Positions 1 to 7,438 of a stretch of DNA of 12,198 nt are shown in pieces. The DNA comes from Chloroflexota bacterium (lineage in GTDB: Bacteria > Chloroflexota > Dehalococcoidia > Dehalococcoidales > RBG-16-60-22). The notes below the pieces were generated by a model that did not search any database, was not told where the DNA came from, and saw nothing but the letters and a program-made list of their open reading frames with translations. The first letter of the stretch is position 1. Every line of letters starts with the position of its first letter. The stretch spans positions 1-12,198 of the forward strand of contig JACZSH010000033.1 in assembly GCA_022574315.1 (NCBI GenBank). The letters run 5' to 3'. The translations under genes were made by a program, and so were the position numbers.

Positions 1-1482
1 AATCTCCGGAGGAGGGATGGGACTCTTAAATCGTCCGCTCTCTTCCAGAGCCGTCAGGTACCTTCTGAAAGAGAGGAAATCTTCTGCCTGGCAGGAAAAA
101 GTGATCACACTACCGTCATGGGAGATACTCCCCACCTCGACCCCCAGTTGGGCGGCTTCATTCCATATTACCTCGATATCCGCCAGGAAACTTCCTTCAC
201 GTTCCGTGATACCTTTATAATCATTAACCGCCTTCTGGATTGGTTCGCGCTTCTTGATTTCAGCTTTTTTTATCTCCAGTTGACTATTCAGCAGATCGGC
301 CTTAAACTGCAGGCCGGCTGTCTTATCCATGGCTTCAGTGGTTATACTGAAAAACGGGAACAGCAAGGCTATGGCACCCATTACCGCCAACAAAGCGAAT
401 ACCTGTCTTGCCGTGGGGCGCCAGGGATTATAAATGGCCGGCAGCAGATTGATATCAAGACGGAGCCTGCCTCCCTCTCCATCATCCCCCAATTGCTCCG
501 CCCCCCTTAAAGCAAGTCCGATGTTAACCGCATACTGAGAGACGGGCAAGCCCGGGGGGTATTTAAACTGAGGCGCCAGTGATTCCACGGGGTAACCCAG
601 CCTGTCCCGCAGCTTATCCGTCAGCTCCAGGTCACCTGACATCTGCCCCGTGAAGAAGAGAGGCGTACTCATGTCAACCGGGGCTTCAAAATGTTGTGTA
701 TTATAGAAGTCCACCGTCAATCCCAGGTTTGCCGCCACATACTCTACTTTATCCTCGATGGCAAGCCCGTCCTGCTGCCAGGCAATGGTGCGTATGGTTT
801 CAGGTACATCATCGACCACAATAACAAAGTCGATACTGGATGGCTCCATGTTGATGATAACCGCCTGTTTTCTGTTTACCGCTCTGGTCAAAGCTATCGC
901 CCGGAGCTCCAGTATTCGAGGGGTAACGCCCATCGCCCGCAAGGCCCTTACCTCGCTGTCCAGCGTAATCCGGGGTACACCGATGGCCAGCATTTTCCCG
1001 TCACCTTCGCTATCTGCATTGGCCAGAATTTGCCACGAAAGGTACATTCTATCCATGGCTACGGGCATAATCTCCCCAACTACCTCCTGCACAAATTCTT
1101 GAGTGGTAACCTCCGGGGGCACGGCCGGCATCGGCAAAATACGGCTGATGGAATAAAGACCGCTGATACTGGCGCTTACCCTCCCCAACTTTGTGCCGCT
1201 TGATACTATGAGCTGCTTCAACGCATCGCGCAGAGACTTCCGGCCTAGAGTTTCTTCCTCATCTCCACTATCCGGGGCAATGGCAACCTGTGCCCATTTT
1301 TTGATCACATTGCCTCCGATTTCCAGAAGCTTGATGCTATCACCGTCGATATCAAGAGTGACAATTTTACCCGATATTCGTCTCCTAATCCTTCTCTTTG
1401 CGGCCTTTATTAACATGCGAAAAGCGGTACCCACATCAAGAGCTAAGACTCCCTTATTCTGCGGTACATTCCTATCGGCCAA
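1..1482 (-). CDS. PilM-PilN fusion protein, type IV pilus alignment complex (3' end outside window)
   Basis: The reading frame is open from a TTG start at 1482 to the left edge (494 codons seen, no stop). The start is chosen because AGGAGG (1491-1496) lies 8 nt upstream. Residues about 36-330 look like the actin-like PilM fold, beginning with TLDIDGDSIKLLEI. Residues 343-348 read DINLLP, the hallmark N-terminal motif of PilN, followed by a membrane helix at about 359-380 and a PilN-like periplasmic part (coiled coil about 385-420). In canonical systems PilM is a separate cytoplasmic protein that binds this PilN peptide; here the two are one chain. The later nucleotide-site motifs look degenerate: NMEPSSID at 211 where an Asp-led DxG-type phosphate motif is usual, and FFTGQMSG at 276 where a Gly-rich SGGG motif is usual. 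It follows the pilO-like gene by 33 nt on the same strand. The N-terminal 35 residues are an extra, basic extension. The fusion is read directly from the frame; the function follows from the family. Confidence 0.85.
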   Translation of the reverse strand, partial: MADRNVPQNKGVLALDVGTAFRMLIKAAKRRIRRRISGKIVTLDIDGDSIKLLEIGGNVIKKWAQVAIAPDSGDEEETLGRKSLRDALKQLIVSSGTKLGRVSASISGLYSISRILPMPAVPPEVTTQEFVQEVVGEIMPVAMDRMYLSWQILANADSEGDGKMLAIGVPRITLDSEVRALRAMGVTPRILELRAIALTRAVNRKQAVIINMEPSSIDFVIVVDDVPETIRTIAWQQDGLAIEDKVEYVAANLGLTVDFYNTQHFEAPVDMSTPLFFTGQMSGDLELTDKLRDRLGYPVESLAPQFKYPPGLPVSQYAVNIGLALRGAEQLGDDGEGGRLRLDINLLPAIYNPWRPTARQVFALLAVMGAIALLFPFFSITTEAMDKTAGLQFKADLLNSQLEIKKAEIKKREPIQKAVNDYKGITEREGSFLADIEVIWNEAAQLGVEVGSISHDGSVITFSCQAEDFLSFRRYLTALEESGRFKSPIPPPEI

Positions 1483-1490
1483 GGATATGT

Positions 1491-1496
1491 CCTCCT
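1491..1496 (-). promoter_or_regulatory. Ribosome binding site that sets a TTG start
   Basis: A perfect AGGAGG on the minus strand lies 8 nt before the TTG at 1482. The first ATG in frame, 22 codons later, has no such site, so TTG is the better start for the PilM-PilN fusion. Confidence 0.6.
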
Positions 1497-1515
1497 TTTA
1501 ACGCCTCAATCGGGA

Positions 1516-2469
1516 TTACTCGTTCCCCTGTGGCTTGGTATAGATTTCAACATCTAAAGCCACCGTATGCTCAATACTTGGATATTCCTTTGCCAGGGTC
1601 ACGTTCGCCCCGTCAAACTGCCGCACCGTACCATCCATCTCCACCGTGTAGTAATATTCGGTGGTCGGCAGCGGAATATAGCTTACCCTCTCAAACCGTG
1701 TGGTGTCATCCGCCACTATCCGGTCATGCTCGTAAAGCACGTACCCCGGTATCGGCGTCCCTTCCCCGGTGTAACCTTTGTCGGTGACCGCCGTGCTGTA
1801 ATCCGGAAAGCCGGTTTCCCCCGTAGACCCCATATCACCGGTGGCCACGCCGCCGGCGTAATCCAGTGGCGCCGGTATTTCCGTCAACCCGTTATCCGCC
1901 ATCATTTCCACCACGGCCCATGAAACGAGGCGAAATTCTTCTCTTCTCTTCTGCTCTTCGGGTTTGATGACGAGTTCCGTCTGGGCGATATTCAGATTTT
2001 TCAGTACCATTGTCTTTAGCGTCAAACCCTCATCAAGGTCAGCCAGAAAAGCCCTCACACTATCCGGGTCACCTACCACCCGGATACCCCGTATCGGCAA
2101 AACCTGATAGGTATTCTCCCCTATCTGCCGTTTTTCCGATGCGCCCGGGGAGGGAATATTAAATTTACCCGCCGCCAGATCAACATCGATTCCATTTGCC
2201 CGGGCGATATCAACAATTAGTGCCAGGGCATCCGGTAACGTAATTGGAGCTAGAGAACGGTTTACGTCATCAAGTTCCGCCCTCAATTTCTCGTCGCTGG
2301 GTAATGGCTTGGAGACCACGGCACTTGTCTGTTGGATTTGTTCCTCTAATTCCTTTTGTTTTGCACCCTGCTGCCAGTAGAAAATACCAAGGGCAAAATA
2401 GACAACCAGACAGATACCAACGACCAGCAGAAACCCCATTCGGCGTATTCTGACCAGAAAATCATCCAT
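1516..2469 (-). CDS. pilO: PilO-like pilus alignment protein with long C-terminal extension
   Basis: A 317-residue bitopic inner-membrane protein. It has a short cytoplasmic basic N-terminus, one membrane helix (about 11-32), a coiled coil (about 33-75) and a periplasmic ferredoxin-like part (about 76-188). This is PilO topology; PilO pairs with PilN to link the cytoplasmic PilM ring and motor to the outer parts of the pilus machine. Its place directly before the PilM-PilN fusion supports the call, since primary sequence is poorly conserved in this family. PilO proteins are usually near 200 residues. Here residues about 190-317 form an extra region: a Gly/Thr/Asp-rich linker (203-240) and then a beta-rich segment with several Tyr residues. 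No strong ribosome binding site is visible before the ATG at 2469; the next in-frame ATG (residue 11) is no better and would cut into the helix. An alternative is a PilO-like subunit of a related type II secretion machine (GspM). Confidence 0.65.
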   Translation of the reverse strand: MDDFLVRIRRMGFLLVVGICLVVYFALGIFYWQQGAKQKELEEQIQQTSAVVSKPLPSDEKLRAELDDVNRSLAPITLPDALALIVDIARANGIDVDLAAGKFNIPSPGASEKRQIGENTYQVLPIRGIRVVGDPDSVRAFLADLDEGLTLKTMVLKNLNIAQTELVIKPEEQKRREEFRLVSWAVVEMMADNGLTEIPAPLDYAGGVATGDMGSTGETGFPDYSTAVTDKGYTGEGTPIPGYVLYEHDRIVADDTTRFERVSYIPLPTTEYYYTVEMDGTVRQFDGANVTLAKEYPSIEHTVALDVEIYTKPQGNE

Positions 2470-2548
2470 AAGTTTTTGTCTTTCCCGTCTCCGGCATTCT
2501 CAATATACGTAGAAGATGATGATACTTGTTCTTTTCCGGTTTAGCGCT

Positions 2549-2941
2549 TTAGCGCCATCTTTCTCGCAGCGCTTTCTGCACCTTCTCCTCGACCGTTTCT
2601 TCCAACGTCTGGTCTATCGGCCCTTTCCCTCTCCGTTTCTTCTTCCGCGTCAATTCCCGCAGCTGGATTTCCAGCTCTTCCTGGTAGAAGTCTTTGTATA
2701 GTTTCCTACCCTGCCTCCATCCCACCAGCCAGACCATTGATAACCCGAAAACAGCCACCGGTGCCACCACTTCCACTCCGACTCCCTGAGACAGTAAAAT
2801 TATGACGATAATCAAAACGGCAAATAAAAATACGGCTACATTCAGGTCCCACCGGGCAACTCTAGCCCTCTCCGTGGCGCGTCTAGCAGCCAGTCGTTTA
2901 ATTTCCTCATTCATCTCATCCGGTACTTCAGTTTGCTCCAC
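2549..2941 (-). CDS. Small two-helix membrane protein in the pilus operon, function unknown
   Basis: I do not recognise this family. The 130-residue product has an N-terminal helical part rich in Arg and Glu, two predicted membrane helices (about 33-52 and 57-76, starting WDLNVAVFLF), and a charged C-terminal tail (about 80-130) with a KKKRRGKG basic patch and a Glu-rich end that may form a coiled coil. The basic tail suggests both termini are cytoplasmic. I chose the GTG at 2941 because GGAGG (2948-2952) stands 6 nt before it. The in-frame ATG at 2947 touches that ribosome binding site with no spacer and is unlikely to be used. The gene lies between pilC and the pilO-like gene on the same strand, so a role in the pilus platform is plausible, but this rests only on position. 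Confidence 0.7.
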   Translation of the reverse strand: MEQTEVPDEMNEEIKRLAARRATERARVARWDLNVAVFLFAVLIIVIILLSQGVGVEVVAPVAVFGLSMVWLVGWRQGRKLYKDFYQEELEIQLRELTRKKKRRGKGPIDQTLEETVEEKVQKALRERWR

Positions 2942-2981
2942 GTTCATCCTCCTTTATTTCATATACCGCATCATACCTGAT

Positions 2982-3011
2982 GTTATAAACTATTTATTTT
3001 ATTTGTGTCGA
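2982..3011 (-). promoter_or_regulatory. Candidate internal promoter of the pilus operon
   Basis: On the minus strand TCGACA (3006-3011) is followed after 18 nt by TATAAC (2982-2987), each 5 of 6 to the sigma70-type consensus. Transcription would start near 2975, about 34 nt before the small membrane protein gene. The spacer is AT-rich. It would let the last three genes be expressed separately from pilB and pilC. Confidence 0.35.
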
Positions 3012-3150
3012 GTCCGGTAATGAAGCCCGCGCCAATAACGCCCAAGATAGCCAGAGAGTGAGGCCGCTTTGTCATTGAAACCACCTGGTTTTCCGCAGAA
3101 CTGCCATTTCACGTCATCGACTGTCCATCTTTAAAGACGCCGGTTTTGAT

Positions 3151-3176
3151 TTTGCCTTTAATATAAATGAGGCAAA
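3151..3176. repeat. Inverted repeat downstream of pilC
   Basis: TTTGCCT (3151-3157) and AGGCAAA (3170-3176) are perfect 7-bp arms around a 12-nt AT-rich centre, starting 14 nt after the pilC stop. No T-run follows on the minus strand, so it is not a standard intrinsic terminator. It could be an operator or an mRNA-stabilising hairpin. Confidence 0.4.
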
Positions 3177-3190
3177 CTATCTCATATCGG

Positions 3191-4441
3191 TTAAAAGGAA
3201 CCGGTAAGCGTATACATGGGCATGATTACTGACATGGCAATAAACCCGACCAGTAGCGCAATGCCAATAGTGCTCACCGGGCCGATCAGGCCCACCATAA
3301 CGTCTATTTTCTCTTCCGCGGAAGCTTCATAGAAATCAGCGACCACCCCCATGGTGAAATCGAGAGTATTGCTTTCCTCCCCAACGGCCACCATCTGCAC
3401 CAGCAGCGGTGGAAACAAGCTCTGCTGGGACATTGGAGCCGCCAATCCCTCCCCGAGCACGAGTCTCTCATTGATATAGTCCAGGGCGTCGCGGAATACT
3501 CTATTAGTGGTGGAGTGCGGGAGCATCTCCATTATCTCCTGCAATGTAAGGCCGGTCCCCACCAGAACTGATATCGTCCGGGCAAAACGCCCCAGCTCGG
3601 ACATCAGCGCCGGAGGGCCCAGAATTGGCATCGAAAGACGCGCCTTGTCCAGCAGCCGCCGTCCGGTGGGCTGCTTCACCAGCCAGAGAATCAGGACGAC
3701 CAGTACCACGGCCCCGGCTAATATGTAAAGCGTGTTATTAGTGGCGAAACCGGACACGGCGATAAGAATCCTGGTGGGTAAAGGCAGGTCGACACTCATC
3801 GATGTGAACATATCCAGTAGCGGGGGCATGACCACCGTCATCAGCAAGACAATGACAACGACCGCCACACTCAGTATCATTATCGGATAGCTAAGTGCTT
3901 TGCTCACCTTTTTAGTTAATTCGGATTGCTTCTCCAGATAGGTAGCCATTTGCAGTAATACCGTCTCCAGGTTCCCGGTTTCTTCTCCCACCTCGATCGT
4001 CCGGCAATAGATATCGTTAAAAGCCTTGGGGTGTTTGGAGATAGCTACCGAAAAAGAGACCCCGGAACGGATGTCATTAACGATAGTCCCCTGGATACTC
4101 TTAAAAGCCCGGCTGCTCGCGGCCTGTGACTCGAGTATATCCATCGCCGGCAGGAGTGATATCCCGGACCTCAACAGGGTTGCCAGTTGACGGGAAAAGA
4201 TGACCACGTCTCTGGTTTTTACTTTATATAAAGAAGGTAAAGCTTCTTCAAGACTGAACATGGAAGGAGCGATGTGCACATGGACCGGATCAAGGCCTTT
4301 GCTGATGATGATTCGTTCCGCCGCAATCTCACTGGTAGCCTTAACATTACCCTGAACTGTCTTGCCGTGAACGGTGGTGGCCACATAGCGGTAAGTGGGA
4401 ATTTTCTCCTTTTTAAGGGAACTATCAGTTTTACTGGCCAT
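3191..4441 (-). CDS. pilC: Type IV pilus inner-membrane platform protein PilC (GspF family)
   Basis: A 416-residue polytopic membrane protein of usual family length. It has a cytoplasmic N-terminal region (about 16-58, TYRYVATTVHGKTVQG), then two GspF/T2SF repeats (about 80-205 and 282-405). Membrane helices are seen at about 184-206, 236-256 and 385-408. Family landmarks include FSRQLATLLRSGISL (82-96) in the first repeat, its counterpart FARTISVLVGTGLTL (286-300) in the second, and VGEETGNLE (151-159). PilC sits in the membrane under the pilus, contacts PilB and couples ATP hydrolysis to pilin loading. It starts 9 nt after the pilB stop, and its ribosome binding site (GAGGAAG) overlaps that stop, which suggests translational coupling. 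No PilT gene is seen here, so retraction cannot be judged. Confidence 0.95.
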   Translation of the reverse strand: MASKTDSSLKKEKIPTYRYVATTVHGKTVQGNVKATSEIAAERIIISKGLDPVHVHIAPSMFSLEEALPSLYKVKTRDVVIFSRQLATLLRSGISLLPAMDILESQAASSRAFKSIQGTIVNDIRSGVSFSVAISKHPKAFNDIYCRTIEVGEETGNLETVLLQMATYLEKQSELTKKVSKALSYPIMILSVAVVVIVLLMTVVMPPLLDMFTSMSVDLPLPTRILIAVSGFATNNTLYILAGAVVLVVLILWLVKQPTGRRLLDKARLSMPILGPPALMSELGRFARTISVLVGTGLTLQEIMEMLPHSTTNRVFRDALDYINERLVLGEGLAAPMSQQSLFPPLLVQMVAVGEESNTLDFTMGVVADFYEASAEEKIDVMVGLIGPVSTIGIALLVGFIAMSVIMPMYTLTGSF

Positions 4442-4450
4442 TATTCTTCC

Positions 4451-6154
4451 TCAGCTGATAGAGAAAACGTTCCGTAAGACTTCCTTGGGGGTGGTAATGC
4501 CCGCCTTCACTTTTAACATACCATCATGCCACAGTGACTTCATGCCTTCCTTAACGGCCTGGGCACGCATTTCGTCAGAACCGGCACTCCTCACAATCAT
4601 TCTCCTGATCGCCTCAGTCACCAGCAGTACCTCGAAAATGCCGGTTCGCCCTAAATAGCCGGTACCGGCACAAAAATTACAGCCGGCCCCGACGTTGAAC
4701 TCTGACCGTTTTTCGTTTAGTTCTTTCTCGTAGGCTTCTCTCTCATCAGGAGCGATTTCAGCCGATTGGGAACAATAAGGACAACTACGCCGTACCATAC
4801 GCTGGGCGACGACCCCGACCAGCGCCGATGCGATCAGAAAAGGCTCCAATCCCAGGTCTATCATGCGGACAATCGTGCTCACCGTATCATTAGCATGCAC
4901 TGAGGATAGTACCAGGTGTCCGGTCAGTGCTGCCTGAGTGCCTATTTGGGCGGTTTCGGCATCACGTATCTCCCCTACCAGAATCACATCCGGGTCGAGC
5001 CTCATACAAGCTCTCAGCCCGGTAGCAAAAGTTACCCCCGCCATTGGATTTACCTGCATCTGGTTGATATTCGCAAAATGGTACTCCACCGGATCTTCAA
5101 TAGTGATAATTTTACGCCCCACATTATCGAGCTGGTTAACGGTGGCGTATTGAGTAGTGGTCTTACCTGAACCCGTCGGACCGCTGATCAGTATCATGCC
5201 GAAGGGAGTTTTCACCATCCGGTCATATCTTTCCAGAACTTCGGGCAGGAACCCAATCTCCGGCAAGGGCAGAAAGGCGAAAGACTTGTCTAAAATCCGC
5301 ATTACGGCCATTTCGCCGTAAATAGTATTTGAGGTAGCCACCCGGATATCCACTTCCCTATCTCCCATATCAAAGGTAATCTGACCGTCTTGAGGACGGC
5401 GGCGTTCCGCAATATTCAGCCCGGCCATTATTTTCACCCGGGAAAGTAGCGGGGGATGGACGCTCAGGGGCAAAGCCATGACTTCAGTCAAAATACCATC
5501 GATCCGATAGCGCACACGAAGCTTGTCTTCCTGTGGTTCAATATGCACGTCAGAAGCCCGGTCCCTTACCGCCTGCTTGATAAGCAGGTCAATGGCGCGA
5601 ACAACCGGGGCCTGCGCGATTGTTTCCGCCGAGACCCGTGCCTCTCTGGTGCTGATACTACCACGATAACGGGTCGGGATTTGGCTGAGCTGCTCCTCAA
5701 TCTCGCCGCCAATTCTATAGTTAAGGTCGATAGTTTCCTGAATATCCTGGGACGTACATATCACCGGCTCTATCCGTTTCATGGTCACCGCCGCCAGGTC
5801 TTCAATCGCCTCAATATCCCTCGGGTCCTCCATGGCCATTATCACTGAACCATCTGTGGTATCGACCGGGATAGCGCCATACTTCCGGGCGGTGGATTCG
5901 GGAATCAGCTTTACCGCGTCCGCCTTAACCCCTTCCTTCTTCAGGTTGAGAAAAGGAATACCCAGTTGAAGCCCGGTAAAGAAAGCCAGTTGCTGCGGTG
6001 AAACTAAACGTTGCTGCAGCAAGATACGGTCAAGCCTCTCGCCGCTCTTTTTCTGGAGCTCCAGGACACGCTTGAACTGCTCTTCGCTAATAATCTGCGC
6101 CTCAAAGAGCATCCTGCCTAATTCATTTTGCGAACTTACTTCCCTTGCTGCCAT
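4451..6154 (-). CDS. pilB: Type IV pilus assembly ATPase PilB (GspE family)
   Basis: A 567-residue hexameric secretion ATPase that powers pilus extension at the cytoplasmic face of the membrane. Residues about 1-150 form the GspE_N/MshEN-type N-domain. The N2 domain spans about 180-300 and holds SDVHIEP (201-207). The catalytic core shows Walker A GPTGSGKT (325-332, K331), an Asp box TIEDPVEY (351-358), Walker B-type DPDVILVGEIRD (387-398) and a His box TGHLVLSSVHANDT (411-424). Four cysteines (C458, C461, C492, C495) match the zinc motif typical of PilB/GspE and absent from PilT. All key residues are intact. The ATG follows a strong GGAGGAGG site. The gene lies 70 nt after the DivIVA-like gene, with an inverted repeat in the gap, and is tightly linked to pilC. 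Confidence 0.95.
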   Translation of the reverse strand: MAAREVSSQNELGRMLFEAQIISEEQFKRVLELQKKSGERLDRILLQQRLVSPQQLAFFTGLQLGIPFLNLKKEGVKADAVKLIPESTARKYGAIPVDTTDGSVIMAMEDPRDIEAIEDLAAVTMKRIEPVICTSQDIQETIDLNYRIGGEIEEQLSQIPTRYRGSISTREARVSAETIAQAPVVRAIDLLIKQAVRDRASDVHIEPQEDKLRVRYRIDGILTEVMALPLSVHPPLLSRVKIMAGLNIAERRRPQDGQITFDMGDREVDIRVATSNTIYGEMAVMRILDKSFAFLPLPEIGFLPEVLERYDRMVKTPFGMILISGPTGSGKTTTQYATVNQLDNVGRKIITIEDPVEYHFANINQMQVNPMAGVTFATGLRACMRLDPDVILVGEIRDAETAQIGTQAALTGHLVLSSVHANDTVSTIVRMIDLGLEPFLIASALVGVVAQRMVRRSCPYCSQSAEIAPDEREAYEKELNEKRSEFNVGAGCNFCAGTGYLGRTGIFEVLLVTEAIRRMIVRSAGSDEMRAQAVKEGMKSLWHDGMLKVKAGITTPKEVLRNVFSIS

Positions 6155-6182
6155 TTCCCCTCCTCCAGTTAGCCGGGAGTAC

Positions 6183-6205
6183 TAACGTTTAATGGATAAA
6201 CGTTA
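6183..6205. repeat. 9-bp inverted repeat before pilB
   Basis: TAACGTTTA (6183-6191) and TAAACGTTA (6197-6205) form perfect arms around a 5-nt centre, in the gap between the DivIVA-like gene and pilB. It can act as an operator (an even AT-rich dyad) or form an mRNA hairpin about 30 nt before the pilB start. No T-run follows on the minus strand, so full termination is unlikely. Confidence 0.55.
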
Positions 6206-6224
6206 TCCCCGATAGTTATTCCTG

Positions 6225-7142
6225 TCAAGCCGCTTTACCTGTTTTCAAAGACAGCTTGATACTCCTTACTCCTTTTTTCCCACTGACAAAACCGTCTCTT
6301 TCCGGTCGCTCCGGGACTACTTCCGCCTCCGGTATTTTGGATGAAAGCACGCTAATCAGGGCGATGGGCTTATCCAGCGCCACGGTGATAGTGGTACCGC
6401 GTTCCCAGGAACCACTGGTGCGGACAAACTTTATCTCAGGTGTCGTTTGTAAATAGTTATATAATCTGGCCACCATTTTGGGATCTACCGGTTTGGTGAC
6501 GGACAGTTCTACTTCACCGGTATAGAGTGATTGGGTATCCTGTTTTGATAGAACAGTGCTGGGTTCCTCCGGGGCGCGCTTTCCCTCGGTGAGTTGCGGC
6601 TCTGCCGGGATGGATTCTATTATTTCTGCGGAACTGGTGTCCCCGGTGTCCGAGGGCAACCGGGGAGTCTCCTCCACTTGTTCTTCGGTAGCTTCACTCT
6701 GGACCTGAACCGGTAAACCGGTTGTTTCTCCGGAAGCTTCCACTGGAAGTTGAGCCGTGTCTTCCGTTTCCTCCCCCGGAGCTTCCGCAGCCTCCGGCAA
6801 AACAGCTTCAAGGGGTTTTTTGTTTTCTTTTTCCGGCTTACCGGCGGTTTCTTCAACCTTTCGATTAGCCTGTGCAATAATTCTGGCGGCTTCGTCCTCA
6901 GCCTCTGCCTGTGCCTTCTTTTGAATGGCATCGGTTATTCTTTCGGCACTTACCACCGCCGTCTTTAGAATTGAACGAATCGAAGCCGGGACAGATTCCT
7001 CCCGTTGTTTTAACAAGTCAGTAACAAAGCTAACTACTTGCCGTTCGTCCAGGCCATCGCTGACGATATCAAAGTCCTTGCCCCACAATTGCTTTTTCTT
7101 CGGGTCCTTCGTCGCCGACTGGCGGCCAAATCGTTTGAACAT
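6225..7142 (-). CDS. DivIVA-like coiled-coil protein heading the pilus operon
   Basis: A 305-residue soluble, highly charged protein. Residues about 21-45 (KDFDIVSDGLDERQVVSFV) resemble the start of DivIVA-type domains (F-x-x-x-x-x-G-Y/L-D-x-x-Q-V), and an Ala/Glu-rich coiled coil continues to about 100 with A-x-R-I and EAARII patterns. A disordered acidic linker rich in Glu, Pro, Thr and Ser spans about 100-205. A compact C-terminal alpha/beta domain follows (about 209-276; VELSVTKPVDP, then RTSGSWERGTTITVALD), of a type I associate with Chloroflexota proteins but cannot name. I chose the ATG at 7142, with AGGAG about 10 nt upstream; a GTG at 7184 in the same frame lacks a clear site. DivIVA-type proteins mark membrane curvature or poles, so a role in placing the pilus machine is inferred from position only. 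Confidence 0.65.
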   Translation of the reverse strand: MFKRFGRQSATKDPKKKQLWGKDFDIVSDGLDERQVVSFVTDLLKQREESVPASIRSILKTAVVSAERITDAIQKKAQAEAEDEAARIIAQANRKVEETAGKPEKENKKPLEAVLPEAAEAPGEETEDTAQLPVEASGETTGLPVQVQSEATEEQVEETPRLPSDTGDTSSAEIIESIPAEPQLTEGKRAPEEPSTVLSKQDTQSLYTGEVELSVTKPVDPKMVARLYNYLQTTPEIKFVRTSGSWERGTTITVALDKPIALISVLSSKIPEAEVVPERPERDGFVSGKKGVRSIKLSLKTGKAA

Positions 7143-7164
7143 CAGGACCAATCTCCTGTTATCC

Positions 7165-7177
7165 CGAGTATTACTCG
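7165..7177. repeat. Palindrome in the leader of the pilus operon
   Basis: CGAGTA and TACTCG flank a single T: a perfect 13-bp palindrome between the promoter candidate and the ribosome binding site of the DivIVA-like gene. It could be an operator; the one-base centre makes a hairpin unlikely. Confidence 0.35.
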
Positions 7178-7234
7178 CACCCACGATTTACATAAATTGC
7201 ATTTTGCTAACTGACATAAACTAAATATATTTCA

Positions 7235-7263
7235 AGTGTAGTTCGTGAATCGTCAAATGTCAA
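7235..7263 (-). promoter_or_regulatory. Candidate promoter of the pilus operon
   Basis: On the minus strand a perfect TTGACA (7258-7263) is followed after 17 nt by TACACT (7235-7240, 4 of 6). Transcription would start near 7228, leaving a leader of about 85 nt that contains the palindrome at 7165-7177. Confidence 0.45.
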
Positions 7264-7438
7264 TCTGAAATAGCCCCCGACACCCATATTAATCCACTTA
7301 AACACTCCTTGCCCAATCGTGGGATTGCCTGTTCGCCAGTGGCCACCAAATTACCTGACAGTTCTTCGTCATGATTAGTTAAAGGACAGCCGTTACCATC
7401 TTCACAAAAATATTTAATCCATTGCTTCCAGAGATAAT
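7264..7438. other. Intergenic stretch between the divergent operons
   Basis: Apart from promoter candidates at either edge, no RNA gene, repeat or gene with a start site is recognised here. One minus-strand frame stays open from 7460 to its TGA at 7260-7262 (about 66 codons) but has no convincing start codon or ribosome binding site. It may be chance or an eroded gene. Confidence 0.3.

Noticed and set aside
118..1203. Several plus-strand frames in the first 1.2 kb
   Set aside because: They lie opposite the PilM-PilN frame and have no recognisable domains.
2544..2555. GCGCTTTAGCGC near-palindrome at the stop of the small membrane protein gene
   Set aside because: The 2-nt centre cannot form a stable loop and no T-run follows; probably incidental.
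2983..3075. Minus-strand 30-residue hydrophobic frame after pilC, with a GGTGG-like site before its ATG
   Set aside because: It is too short to support alone and overlaps the -35 element of the candidate internal promoter. It could still be a small membrane peptide.
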